A stretch of 64,000 bases of DNA from Phenylobacterium kunshanense (GTDB lineage: Bacteria; Pseudomonadota; Alphaproteobacteria; Caulobacterales; Caulobacteraceae), in the NCBI RefSeq assembly GCF_003254525.1, contig NZ_QFYS01000005.1:186001-250000 (forward strand), given 5' to 3'. Every line of letters starts with the position of its first letter. Position 1 is the stretch's first letter. The notes under the pieces are model-generated. The model was not told where the DNA came from, made no database searches, and worked only from the letters and a program-made list of their open reading frames with translations. The translations under genes were made by a program, and so were the position numbers. This document shows, in pieces, positions 15,166 through 22,653 of this stretch.

Positions 15166-16806
15166 ATGCGACTGCTTCGCCATCCCGCCATCACTGCCGC
15201 CGCGCCCTGGACCTCCGCGCTCCTGACGCTCGGGCTGGGTGTCCTGCTGCTGGCGTCCGGCGCGCGGCCATCGATGCCCACCCGGTTCGTGAAGCTCATG
15301 TCCTTCGAGCCGGCGATCCTCATCGAAATCAGCCACTTCGTCTCGAGCGTGCTGGGTCTTGTCCTTGTGATGCTGGCCTTTGGCCTCAGGGCAAGGCTCG
15401 ATGCCGCATGGGCGGCGACGATCGTCACCCTGCTGGTGGCTGCGCCCCTCAGTCTCGTGAAGGGGTTCGTATGGGAGGAGACGCTGCTGCTGCTGGCGCT
15501 CGCGGCGCTTCTGGCGCCCTTCCACCACGCCTTCCCACGCAAGGCGCGCCTTTCGCGCATGGAGGTGACGCCGGGTTGGCTGGTTTCTGCCGCCTGTCTC
15601 GTGATCGGCGCCGGCCTGATCGGCCTGTGGTCTTTTGAGAACGCAGACTATGGCGATCTGCCCTGGTGGCAGGTGATGGTCGACGAGGACGCCGCCCGGT
15701 CGCTTCGGGCCTGGGCGGGTTCGGCGATCGCCCTGCTGGCCTTCGGGGTCTGGCGGCTGTTGGGCTCCGCCGCCAAGCCGCCGATCGTGGGCGAGGAGGA
15801 TCCCGAGTTCGAGCGCGTCCGGAAGATCCTGGCCGCCGCCGAACTCTCCCGTCCCACGTCGAACCTGGCGCTCCTCGGCGACAAGCGTTTCCTTTTTTCG
15901 GCGTCCGGCGAGAGCTTCCTGATGTTCGGGGTCCGCGGGCGAAGCTGGATCGCCCTGGGGTCGGTGGTCGGCAGGCGCGACGAGCGGCTCGAGCTGATGT
16001 GGCGATTCCGCGAGCTTGCCGACGCCCACGCCGCCCGGCCCGGGTTCTACAACCTTGAGCCGGACGACCTGCCGGATGTCGTCGAACTGGGCTTCGCGAT
16101 CCAGAAGATGGGCGAAGCCGCGGTCGCGCCCATCGAGAACTACACCATGGAGGGCACTCGCCGCGGCAAGATCCGGCGCGCCTGGCGCAAGGCCGGGGAG
16201 GAGGGGGCGACCTTCGAGATCGTCCAGCCGTCGGACGTCGGCCCGCTCATTCCCGAACTGAAGCGTGTGTCCGACGCCTGGCTTGAGACCCATGCCGGCG
16301 GGGAGAAGGGCTTCTCTCTGGGCGGCTTCGAACCGCGGTATGTTCAGGAGTTTCCCGTGGCGCTGGTCCGTTGGCAGGACCAGATCGTGGCCTTCGCCAC
16401 GCTGTGGCCGGTGGCCTCGCGCTCGGTCTTCTCCATCGATCTCATGCGGTACGTGACCGAGGGACCGCCGCGCATCATGGACTATCTGTTCGTGGAGCTG
16501 ATCCAGTGGGGTCGCGCCCAGGGCTACTCGGCGTTCGACTTCGGACAGGCGCCGCTTTCCGGGCTGGACGATCGACCACTGGCTCCGGCGCTGAGCCGGG
16601 TGGGGCGGCTCATCTACGAGCGGGGCGAAGAACTCTACAATTTCCAGGGCGTCCGCCACTACAAGGACAAGTACGATCCGATCTGGCAGCCCCGGTACAT
16701 CGCCGCGCCGTACAAGTGGGCCATTCCCCTGGTGATGGCCGACGCCAGCCTGCTGGCTTCAGGCGGCGTCGCCGGCCTCGCCAAGCGCCCCAAGAAGCTG
16801 GATTAG
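15166..16806 (+). CDS. MprF-like phosphatidylglycerol aminoacyltransferase (DUF2156), short membrane part
   Basis: 546 aa. About six membrane segments occupy residues 10-205 (for example LLTLGLGVLLLASG, FVSSVLGLVLVMLAFGL, LLLLALAALLAPFHHAF). The C-terminal half is a DUF2156/GNAT-like synthase: FLMFGVRGRSWIALG, FYNLEPDDLPDVVELGF, AFDFGQAPLSGLDDR and YNFQGVRHYKDKYDP. MprF proteins transfer lysine or alanine to phosphatidylglycerol and flip the product, changing surface charge and peptide resistance. Full-length relatives have about 14 membrane helices, so the flippase portion here looks reduced. GAGAGG lies 3 bases before the ATG. Confidence 0.75.
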   Translation: MRLLRHPAITAAAPWTSALLTLGLGVLLLASGARPSMPTRFVKLMSFEPAILIEISHFVSSVLGLVLVMLAFGLRARLDAAWAATIVTLLVAAPLSLVKGFVWEETLLLLALAALLAPFHHAFPRKARLSRMEVTPGWLVSAACLVIGAGLIGLWSFENADYGDLPWWQVMVDEDAARSLRAWAGSAIALLAFGVWRLLGSAAKPPIVGEEDPEFERVRKILAAAELSRPTSNLALLGDKRFLFSASGESFLMFGVRGRSWIALGSVVGRRDERLELMWRFRELADAHAARPGFYNLEPDDLPDVVELGFAIQKMGEAAVAPIENYTMEGTRRGKIRRAWRKAGEEGATFEIVQPSDVGPLIPELKRVSDAWLETHAGGEKGFSLGGFEPRYVQEFPVALVRWQDQIVAFATLWPVASRSVFSIDLMRYVTEGPPRIMDYLFVELIQWGRAQGYSAFDFGQAPLSGLDDRPLAPALSRVGRLIYERGEELYNFQGVRHYKDKYDPIWQPRYIAAPYKWAIPLVMADASLLASGGVAGLAKRPKKLD

Positions 16807-17009
16807 CGCCCTGGAAGGCGCAGGCCGGCGGCCTGCTCGGAAAGGCTGAACAGCAGGACGGCCGCGGTGGCGCTGACCACCATCAGCCACCGCCAGGGGA
16901 TCATCCGCGGGCCCTTCAGCGGATTTGGCGGCTTCGCGCCACGCCAGCCTGCGAACACGGCAAGGGCTGCGCAGCCGGCGCTGAGCGCAAGGAGGGTGCG
17001 GGCGTCCAT
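16803..17009 (-). CDS. Small two-helix membrane protein
   Basis: 68 aa with hydrophobic segments at residues 5-18 (LLALSAGCAALAVF) and 38-54 (LMVVSATAAVLLFSL), joined by a Lys/Pro-rich loop. The stop codon overlaps that of the MprF-like gene tail to tail. No family is recognised. GGAG-like sequence before the ATG is weak, so the gene is supported mainly by its membrane pattern. Confidence 0.45.
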   Translation of the reverse strand: MDARTLLALSAGCAALAVFAGWRGAKPPNPLKGPRMIPWRWLMVVSATAAVLLFSLSEQAAGLRLPGR

Positions 17010-17077
17010 CGACCACGGCCCTACAGCAGGTGGCCGAAGGCATCCACAGGAACCGAGCTTCGCCACTACATCTAGCG

Positions 17078-17092
17078 TTAAGCGTTCGTTTA
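17078..17092 (+). promoter_or_regulatory. Candidate CtrA-binding site upstream of podJ
   Basis: TTAA-N7-TTTA (17078-17081 and 17089-17092), one mismatch from the CtrA consensus TTAA-N7-TTAA, 52 bp before the podJ ATG. A GATTC (GANTC) methylation site lies at 17137-17141, three bases before the ATG. In Caulobacter podJ is under cell-cycle control, which makes both sites plausible. Confidence 0.45.
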
Positions 17093-17143
17093 CACCCCAG
17101 GAATCGGCCGATAGCCTTTCCTGCGAGCGGAGATGCGATTCGG

Positions 17144-19666
17144 ATGAGCGCGGGGGCTCCCTGGAGCGTCAAGGGGATAGACCCCAAGGCCCGCGAGGTT
17201 GCGAAGGACCTCGCCCGGCGCTCCGGCATGACGCTCGGCGAATGGCTGAATCGGGTGATCCTGGAGGACGATGTCCCCGAAGAGGTGACCGCCGAGGCTC
17301 AGTTCGGCGATCGGCCCTACCGGATCGAGCCCCGGTTCCGGACCATCGGTTCACAGAGCTTTGCGCCCGTCGCGGCCGGCCCCGACCTCGCCCGCGTGGC
17401 GTTTGCGCTCGACCGCCTCACCGATCGGATCGAAGCGTCTGAGACGCGGACCGGCCTGGCGATTTCTGGCGTTGAACACTCCGTCCGACAGGCTCTGGCG
17501 CGCATCGAAACGTCCGAGCGCGAACAGCAGGCCGCGACCTCGCGGCTGGAGGGGTTGCTCGGTCAGGTTTCGACTGAGCAGGGCGAATTCGGAGAGCGAC
17601 TCCGCCGCCTGGAGGCCGAGCCGGCAGGGCCCAGATCTGCCGAGGCGCTGCGCGCGCTGGAATCCCGGCTTGCCCGGGTCGAGCCCGAGACAGTTGTTGA
17701 GACGGTGCTGGCGCGATTGGGCGAGCGTCTGGCGGCCGCCGAGTCCCGGACCGCGGCGGCCCTCGACCAACTCACCGGCTCGCTCGCGGCGTTGGATCGG
17801 CGCCTCAGCGACGTCGAAGGCGGGGACTCGCCCCAGGTCGATCTGAAGTTCGAAGCCCTAGCCCAGGTCCTTACCCATCGGGTTGAGGCGGCGCGGGCCG
17901 AGATGGCCGAGCAGATCGCCGCGGCGGGTGGCGGAGGCCTGGAGGCCCGCTTCGCCGAACTGACCGAACAGGTGCGGGCCGCGGAGCAGCGATCGGCCAT
18001 CGCTGTGGAGCAGATCGGCCGCCAGGTGCTCTCGATGGCCGAAGCGGTCGGCAAGAAGCTGACCGAGGTCGACGAACGCGGCGCCGAGGCTATCGATCAG
18101 GTCGGCAGCGAGGTCGCCCGGATCGCCGGCGCTGTCGAATTGCGACTGGGGCGCGCTGAGCAGACCCAGGCTCAGGCTTTCGAACGTCTGGAAGCAGAGC
18201 TCTCGAAGGTCACCGGGGCGCTGGCCGATCGCCTGGCGGTATCCGAGCGTCACGTCGCAGACGCGATCGCAGCGGAGCCGCCCGCAGTGGAACCGGTCGC
18301 TGCGGCCGGCGCCAACAGTTTTGCGCCCGTGGCCGAGGGAGCGGTCGAGCATGTTCTGGGAGAGCTGGGGCCCCCGCCCGAGCCCGAACCGGAACCTGCG
18401 GTCTCGAAGGCGGCGCCAGCCCCGGAGGCGCGCATCGCCGCGGCCTTCGGGCCTGAGCTCCTGGCGCGGGCCGAGTCCGTCTCGGACGTCGAGAGTGAGA
18501 CGCGGCCGTCGTGGAGCCGTCCCGACCTTGCTCCATCCGAACCGCGGGAGGGTTTCGCTCCCCTCCCGGATGAGGTCGACGAGGAGCTTTTCGCGCCGGC
18601 GCCGGCCAAGGGCGCCGAACTGTCGACCCGAGAAGTGATCGAGCGCGCCCGGGCCGCAGCGCGCGCCCAGGAGATCCACGAGGGCGCGGCGGCGATCAAG
18701 AAGCTGCAGGCCAAGACCCGCGCGACCGGCGGGTTCTTCAACGGCTTCCGGCCGAAGAAGGGGCGGACTCAGAACAGCGCGCTCCAGACGGCGCTGATGA
18801 TCGCAGGCGGCGCGGCGTTCCTCAGCGTCGGCGCTGCGGGCCTGACGCTCATGCAGAGCCAGGACGCTGCGGACAAGGCCGAGACCGCCCCCATCGGCCC
18901 AGCCCCCCGGGCGTCGATGGCCCTCGGACCGGCCAGCCTGACGACATCGCCGACCGCGTCGACGATTGCGCAGGCTCCGCAGTCGACGTTCGCGGCGATC
19001 CGGGCGGACGTGGAAGCTGGCGCGCCCGGCGCCATAGGCCAGCTCAAGGGCCTGGCGGAGGCCGGCCATGCCGAAGCCCAACTCTATCTTGCCCAGCTCT
19101 ACGACAGCGGGGAGGCGGGGCTGCCGCAGAATCCCGCCGAGGCCCGGCGCTTCACGGCGATGGCGGCAGAGAAGGGCGACGTGAAAGCGATGCACAACCT
19201 CGGCGTCTACGAATTCCGAGGGGAGGGCGGGCCGCAGGATCTCGAGAGCGCCGCGCGGTGGTTCACCAAGGCGGCCGAGGCCGGGGTGGTGGAGAGCCAA
19301 TACAATCTGGGCCTTCTCTACCAGTCTGGCTCGGGCGTTCCGCGCGACCTCACCCGCGCCAGGCGCTGGTTCGCCCAGGCCGCCGCCAAGGGCGACGCCG
19401 AGGCGCGTCGCGCGCTCGCCGAACTGACCCCCAAGCCGTCGCCCGCGACCCAACCCAGGGCGGCGGCGAAGCCAGCGCCGGCAAGCACCCCGCCGGCGCT
19501 GGCCGGGGTCTCGATGAACGTGCGGCAGACCCAGATGGTGCTGGCGCGGCTGGGCTACTACACGGGCCCCATCGACGGCCGGCCCAGCGTCGCCTACGAC
19601 CGCGCGCTCGCCGAGTACCGCCGCGACAACGCTGGCGGCCCCCCGCTGCACCTCTCGCAGCGTTGA
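17144..19666 (+). CDS. podJ: Polar localisation protein PodJ
   Basis: 840 aa. PodJ marks the new cell pole and recruits pilus, holdfast and signalling proteins. The N-terminus (PWSVKGIDPKAREVAKDLAR) is the diagnostic conserved segment. A long cytoplasmic coiled coil follows (about 75-400, many AEQRSAIAVEQIG-like heptads), then an acidic Pro-rich linker. There is one membrane helix (about 544-566, LMIAGGAAFLSVGAAGLTLM), and in the periplasm about three Sel1-like repeats (620-765; ALYLAQLYDSGEAG type) and a peptidoglycan-binding-like domain (790-835; LARLGYYTGPIDGRPS). It is shorter than the Caulobacter crescentus protein (974 aa). The motif SFAPVA occurs twice, at residues 72 and 392. Confidence 0.92.
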   Translation: MSAGAPWSVKGIDPKAREVAKDLARRSGMTLGEWLNRVILEDDVPEEVTAEAQFGDRPYRIEPRFRTIGSQSFAPVAAGPDLARVAFALDRLTDRIEASETRTGLAISGVEHSVRQALARIETSEREQQAATSRLEGLLGQVSTEQGEFGERLRRLEAEPAGPRSAEALRALESRLARVEPETVVETVLARLGERLAAAESRTAAALDQLTGSLAALDRRLSDVEGGDSPQVDLKFEALAQVLTHRVEAARAEMAEQIAAAGGGGLEARFAELTEQVRAAEQRSAIAVEQIGRQVLSMAEAVGKKLTEVDERGAEAIDQVGSEVARIAGAVELRLGRAEQTQAQAFERLEAELSKVTGALADRLAVSERHVADAIAAEPPAVEPVAAAGANSFAPVAEGAVEHVLGELGPPPEPEPEPAVSKAAPAPEARIAAAFGPELLARAESVSDVESETRPSWSRPDLAPSEPREGFAPLPDEVDEELFAPAPAKGAELSTREVIERARAAARAQEIHEGAAAIKKLQAKTRATGGFFNGFRPKKGRTQNSALQTALMIAGGAAFLSVGAAGLTLMQSQDAADKAETAPIGPAPRASMALGPASLTTSPTASTIAQAPQSTFAAIRADVEAGAPGAIGQLKGLAEAGHAEAQLYLAQLYDSGEAGLPQNPAEARRFTAMAAEKGDVKAMHNLGVYEFRGEGGPQDLESAARWFTKAAEAGVVESQYNLGLLYQSGSGVPRDLTRARRWFAQAAAKGDAEARRALAELTPKPSPATQPRAAAKPAPASTPPALAGVSMNVRQTQMVLARLGYYTGPIDGRPSVAYDRALAEYRRDNAGGPPLHLSQR

Positions 19667-19698
19667 CGCGGCCGGCGGGTCGGTCGTAGGCGCGGCCC

Positions 19699-20622
19699 GT
19701 GGATATCTACCTCCCCATCGCGGAAGTCTCGGTGAACGCACCGCTGCTGGTGGCGGTCGGCGCGCTGGTCGGCTTCATCTCGGGCCTGTTCGGGATCGGC
19801 GGCGGCTTCCTGATGACCCCTATCCTAGTGTTCCTGGGCATCCCGGCGCCGGTGGCGGTGTCGTCCATGGCCAACCACGTGGCGGCCTCGTCCATGTCGA
19901 GCGTGATCGCCTACAGCCGCCGGCGCGCGGTGGACCTGCGAATGGGCCTAGTGTTGGCGATCGGGGGCGTGATCGGGGCGTTCGTGGGCGTCGAACTGTT
20001 CCGCTGGCTGCGCCTGCTGGGGCAGGCGGACCTTATCGTCGCGATTTCCTATCTCCTGTTCCTGAGCGTGATCGGCGGCCTGATGCTGACCGAGAGCCTG
20101 GGAGCGATCCTGCGCCGTCGCCGTGGCGATCCCCAACCGCCGCGCCGCGACCGTCGGCCGGTCTGGCTCTATGGCCTGCCGTTCAAGATGCGGTTCCCGC
20201 GCTCGCGCCTCTACATCAGCGTCCTGCCTCCCCTCGTCCTGGGCGGGTTCGTCGGCGTGCTTTCGGCGATCATGGGCGTCGGCGGCGGGTTCATCCTGGT
20301 CCCGGCCATGATCTACGTACTCCGTATGCCGGCCAGCGTGGTCGTGGGCACCAGCCTGCTGCAGATCATCGTGACGACGGCGCTGACCGGTGTCCTGCAG
20401 GCAGGCCGAAACCAGACGGTGGATATCGTCCTGGCTAGCCTCCTGCTCGTGGGCGGCATCGTCGGCGCCCAGTACGGCGCCCGAGCCTCGGCCCGGTTCC
20501 GCGCGGAGGAGTTGCGGGCGGTCCTGGCGCTGATCGTTCTCCTGGTGGGCCTTCGGATGGGGCTGGACGTCATCCTCGCGCCCGAGGAGCCCTTTGTCCT
20601 GATGTCGGGGCTTGGCGGGTGA
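19699..20622 (+). CDS. TauE/SafE family sulfite/organosulfonate exporter
   Basis: 307 aa, polytopic. Two repeats of the family signature are visible: ISGLFGIGGGFLMTPIL (about 30-46) and LSAIMGVGGGFILVPAM (about 196-212), each followed by a hydrophobic segment. Around eight membrane helices are expected. Members export sulfite, sulfoacetate or related anions. GTG is the start. The stop overlaps the ATG of the next gene (TGATG), and the partner TIGR02186 protein is typical of alphaproteobacterial versions. Confidence 0.88.
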   Translation: MDIYLPIAEVSVNAPLLVAVGALVGFISGLFGIGGGFLMTPILVFLGIPAPVAVSSMANHVAASSMSSVIAYSRRRAVDLRMGLVLAIGGVIGAFVGVELFRWLRLLGQADLIVAISYLLFLSVIGGLMLTESLGAILRRRRGDPQPPRRDRRPVWLYGLPFKMRFPRSRLYISVLPPLVLGGFVGVLSAIMGVGGGFILVPAMIYVLRMPASVVVGTSLLQIIVTTALTGVLQAGRNQTVDIVLASLLLVGGIVGAQYGARASARFRAEELRAVLALIVLLVGLRMGLDVILAPEEPFVLMSGLGG

Positions 20623-21401
20623 TGCCGCTCGACCTTCCCGCCCCGAACGTGATCCCGCCAGCGGGGGCTCCGGCGGTTTCGGCGGCGCTCACGGACACCA
20701 CGGTCAAGGTGAGCTCCGATTTCCGCGGCGCGCGGATCGTGCTCTACGGCGCGGTGTTCGACACAAAGGCGCGACCCGCCGACGTGGTGGTCCTGGTCCG
20801 CGGTCCCGAACAACCGGTCCGTATCGCCCGCAAGCAGCAGGTTATGGGCCTGTGGCTCAACAGCCGGCCAGTGGTCTTCCAGGGTGCGCCGGGCTTCTAC
20901 CGCGCCGCCTCGAATCGGCCGCTCGAGGAGATCGCCACGTTTTCGACCCTGCGCCGCCTTGGCGCCGGGGTCGACCATCTGGCCATCAACGCGCCGGCCG
21001 AGCAGCGGATCGAGACCCGCTACGGCGTCCGAGACGTCGTCGTGAGCCGCCTGGGACCCGACTACTACGATTGGCGCAGGGCGGTTGTTCGGCTGAAGGA
21101 GAAGTCGGGCCTGTACCACGAGGACGGCCGAGGCGTGCGCTTCGTGGACCGGGGGCTCTTCCGGGCCGAGATCGCGCTTCCGACTGGCGCGCCCACCGGC
21201 GTCTACCAGGCCGACATCCTCCTGTTCCAGGACGGCAAGCCCGTGTCGCGCCGCACCCGCACCCTGACGGTCGAGAAGGTCGGCATCGAGCGGGCCCTTT
21301 ACGTCTGGGCGCATAAGAGGCCATGGTCCTACGGTCTGGCCGCCATGGCGTTTGCGCTTGCGGCCGGGTGGGCGGCCTCGGCGGCATTCCGGAGAGACTG
21401 A
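20622..21401 (+). CDS. TIGR02186 family membrane-anchored protein
   Basis: 259 aa. A soluble beta-rich portion contains VKVSSDFRGARIVLYGAV, VVLVRGPEQPVRIARK and TGAPTGVYQADILLFQDG. It is followed by a single C-terminal membrane helix (about 233-252, LAAMAFALAAGWAASAAF). This arrangement matches TIGR02186 (Alph_Pro_TM), encoded beside TauE/SafE exporters. The start overlaps the exporter stop by one base, implying translational coupling and a shared task, presumably a periplasmic accessory for sulfur-compound export. No N-terminal signal peptide is obvious, which is odd for a periplasmic domain; an upstream start is excluded by the overlap. Confidence 0.8.
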   Translation: MPLDLPAPNVIPPAGAPAVSAALTDTTVKVSSDFRGARIVLYGAVFDTKARPADVVVLVRGPEQPVRIARKQQVMGLWLNSRPVVFQGAPGFYRAASNRPLEEIATFSTLRRLGAGVDHLAINAPAEQRIETRYGVRDVVVSRLGPDYYDWRRAVVRLKEKSGLYHEDGRGVRFVDRGLFRAEIALPTGAPTGVYQADILLFQDGKPVSRRTRTLTVEKVGIERALYVWAHKRPWSYGLAAMAFALAAGWAASAAFRRD

Positions 21402-21407
21402 TTGCTC

Positions 21408-21875
21408 ATGGATGACGTGCGGCCTGCCGCCTCGGATGAGACCACGCCCGTAGCCCTCTGGGTGATCGCCCTCCTGGCGCTGTCGCCGTTTCCGGCGTCG
21501 GCGATCGTTTATTCCTACGGTCCGAGCCACTGGCACTCCGCCGCCCTGACCACCCTGTTGGCGTGGTCGGCGGTGGTGCTGTCTTTCCTCGGCGGTGTCC
21601 GCTGGGGACTCGAGACCCGCGAGCCTCGGCCGCGATGGATGCGACAAGCCTTTTCGGCTCTCTGCGCGGTCGCCGCCCTGGTGGTCCTGCTGGCGCGTGG
21701 CCGGGCGCCCGATACCTGGATCCTGGCCGGCTTCATCGGCGCCTTCCTGATCCAGTGGCTCTTCGATCACCAGACACCCGACGTCCCGTCGCGCTACCCG
21801 ATCCTGTCGACGTCGGTCACCGGAGCGGCCGGCGTCTCGCTTGCGCTTGCGCTCGAAAAGGCCATGAACGGCTGA
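21408..21875 (+). CDS. DUF3429 family membrane protein
   Basis: 155 aa with about five hydrophobic segments (VALWVIALLALSPFP, TTLLAWSAVVLSFLGGVRWG, FSALCAVAALVVLLARG, WILAGFIGAFLIQWLF and a C-terminal GAAGVSLALALE). FLGGVRWGLE is the hallmark of DUF3429. Function is unknown. GGAGAG lies before the ATG, which sits six bases after the upstream stop codon, so it is the third gene of the TauE/SafE operon. Confidence 0.8.
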   Translation: MDDVRPAASDETTPVALWVIALLALSPFPASAIVYSYGPSHWHSAALTTLLAWSAVVLSFLGGVRWGLETREPRPRWMRQAFSALCAVAALVVLLARGRAPDTWILAGFIGAFLIQWLFDHQTPDVPSRYPILSTSVTGAAGVSLALALEKAMNG

Positions 21876-21924
21876 CAGGCTGGAGTGACCGCTCTGCGTC
21901 CGCCGACGCCTTGATGGTCTGCGC

Positions 21925-22653
21925 TCAATCCACTTCCATCTGCCGCCAGCTGATGGCGCGTACCCGGCTTATGGCCAGGACGCCCGCCAACGGCGGCCGC
22001 GCGAACATCCCGGCGAACGCCGCGTCGCGCACGTTGAGCCCTCCCGCATAGGCTCCGAACGCGGGCAGGATGATCCGCTCCCCATCGGTGACGAAGCATC
22101 GCCGGCGCAGCGTCCCGCGTGGCGCGCGGACCCGGGCGGCTGGATGAAGGTGGCCGGCGACCTCGCCAGGCCGCAAGCCAGGGCGCGGCTCGTGGCGCAG
22201 GACGAGGCCGCCGAGGATCATCTCGTCCGCCGTTTCGCCCGGCAGCGCGCGCGGACCGTCGGCGTCGTGATTGCCCACCACCCAGACCAGCGCCCGTCCA
22301 GCCGCCAGCGTGCGAAGCTCCGCCGCGTCATCGGGGGCCAGCCGTTCCTCGCTGCGCCGGTCGTGGAAGGTGTCGCCCAGCAGGATCACCACTGCCGGCG
22401 CCAGGGTAGCAACCTCGGCCCGCAGCCGCGCCAGTGTCTCGCGCGTGTCGTAGGGGGGCAGCATCTGGCCGCGGGCGGCATAGGCGCTGCCCTTCTCCAG
22501 GTGCAGATCAGCCACCACCAGGGCCCGTTCGCTCGCCAGCCACAGCGCGCCGGACGCGCGCATCGTCACCTCGCTCCCGTTCACCTGCAGCCTCAGACCG
22601 CCGCAGTCGCTGGCCGCGAAGGCGTAGCGGAAGGGGATAGCGACGTCGTTCAC
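21925..22653 (-). CDS. pdeM: Ligase-associated DNA damage response endonuclease PdeM
   Basis: 242 aa metallophosphoesterase. Metal-binding motifs occur in order: VADLHLEKG, LGDTFHDRR, VVGNHDADG and VAGHLHPAA. This set and the position beside an Lhr-type helicase identify PdeM, part of a DNA-repair cluster usually accompanied by an ATP-dependent DNA ligase and an exonuclease. The GTG start overlaps the helicase stop codon (GTGA, 22650-22653), so translation is coupled. Neither ligase nor exonuclease is present here, suggesting they are elsewhere or lost. Confidence 0.88.
   Translation of the reverse strand: MNDVAIPFRYAFAASDCGGLRLQVNGSEVTMRASGALWLASERALVVADLHLEKGSAYAARGQMLPPYDTRETLARLRAEVATLAPAVVILLGDTFHDRRSEERLAPDDAAELRTLAAGRALVWVVGNHDADGPRALPGETADEMILGGLVLRHEPRPGLRPGEVAGHLHPAARVRAPRGTLRRRCFVTDGERIILPAFGAYAGGLNVRDAAFAGMFARPPLAGVLAISRVRAISWRQMEVD

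Noticed and set aside
17858..19741. A 627-codon minus-strand frame opposite podJ
   Set aside because: podJ is clear on the plus strand by its N-terminus, coiled coil, Sel1 repeats and start; the antisense frame has no recognisable domain.
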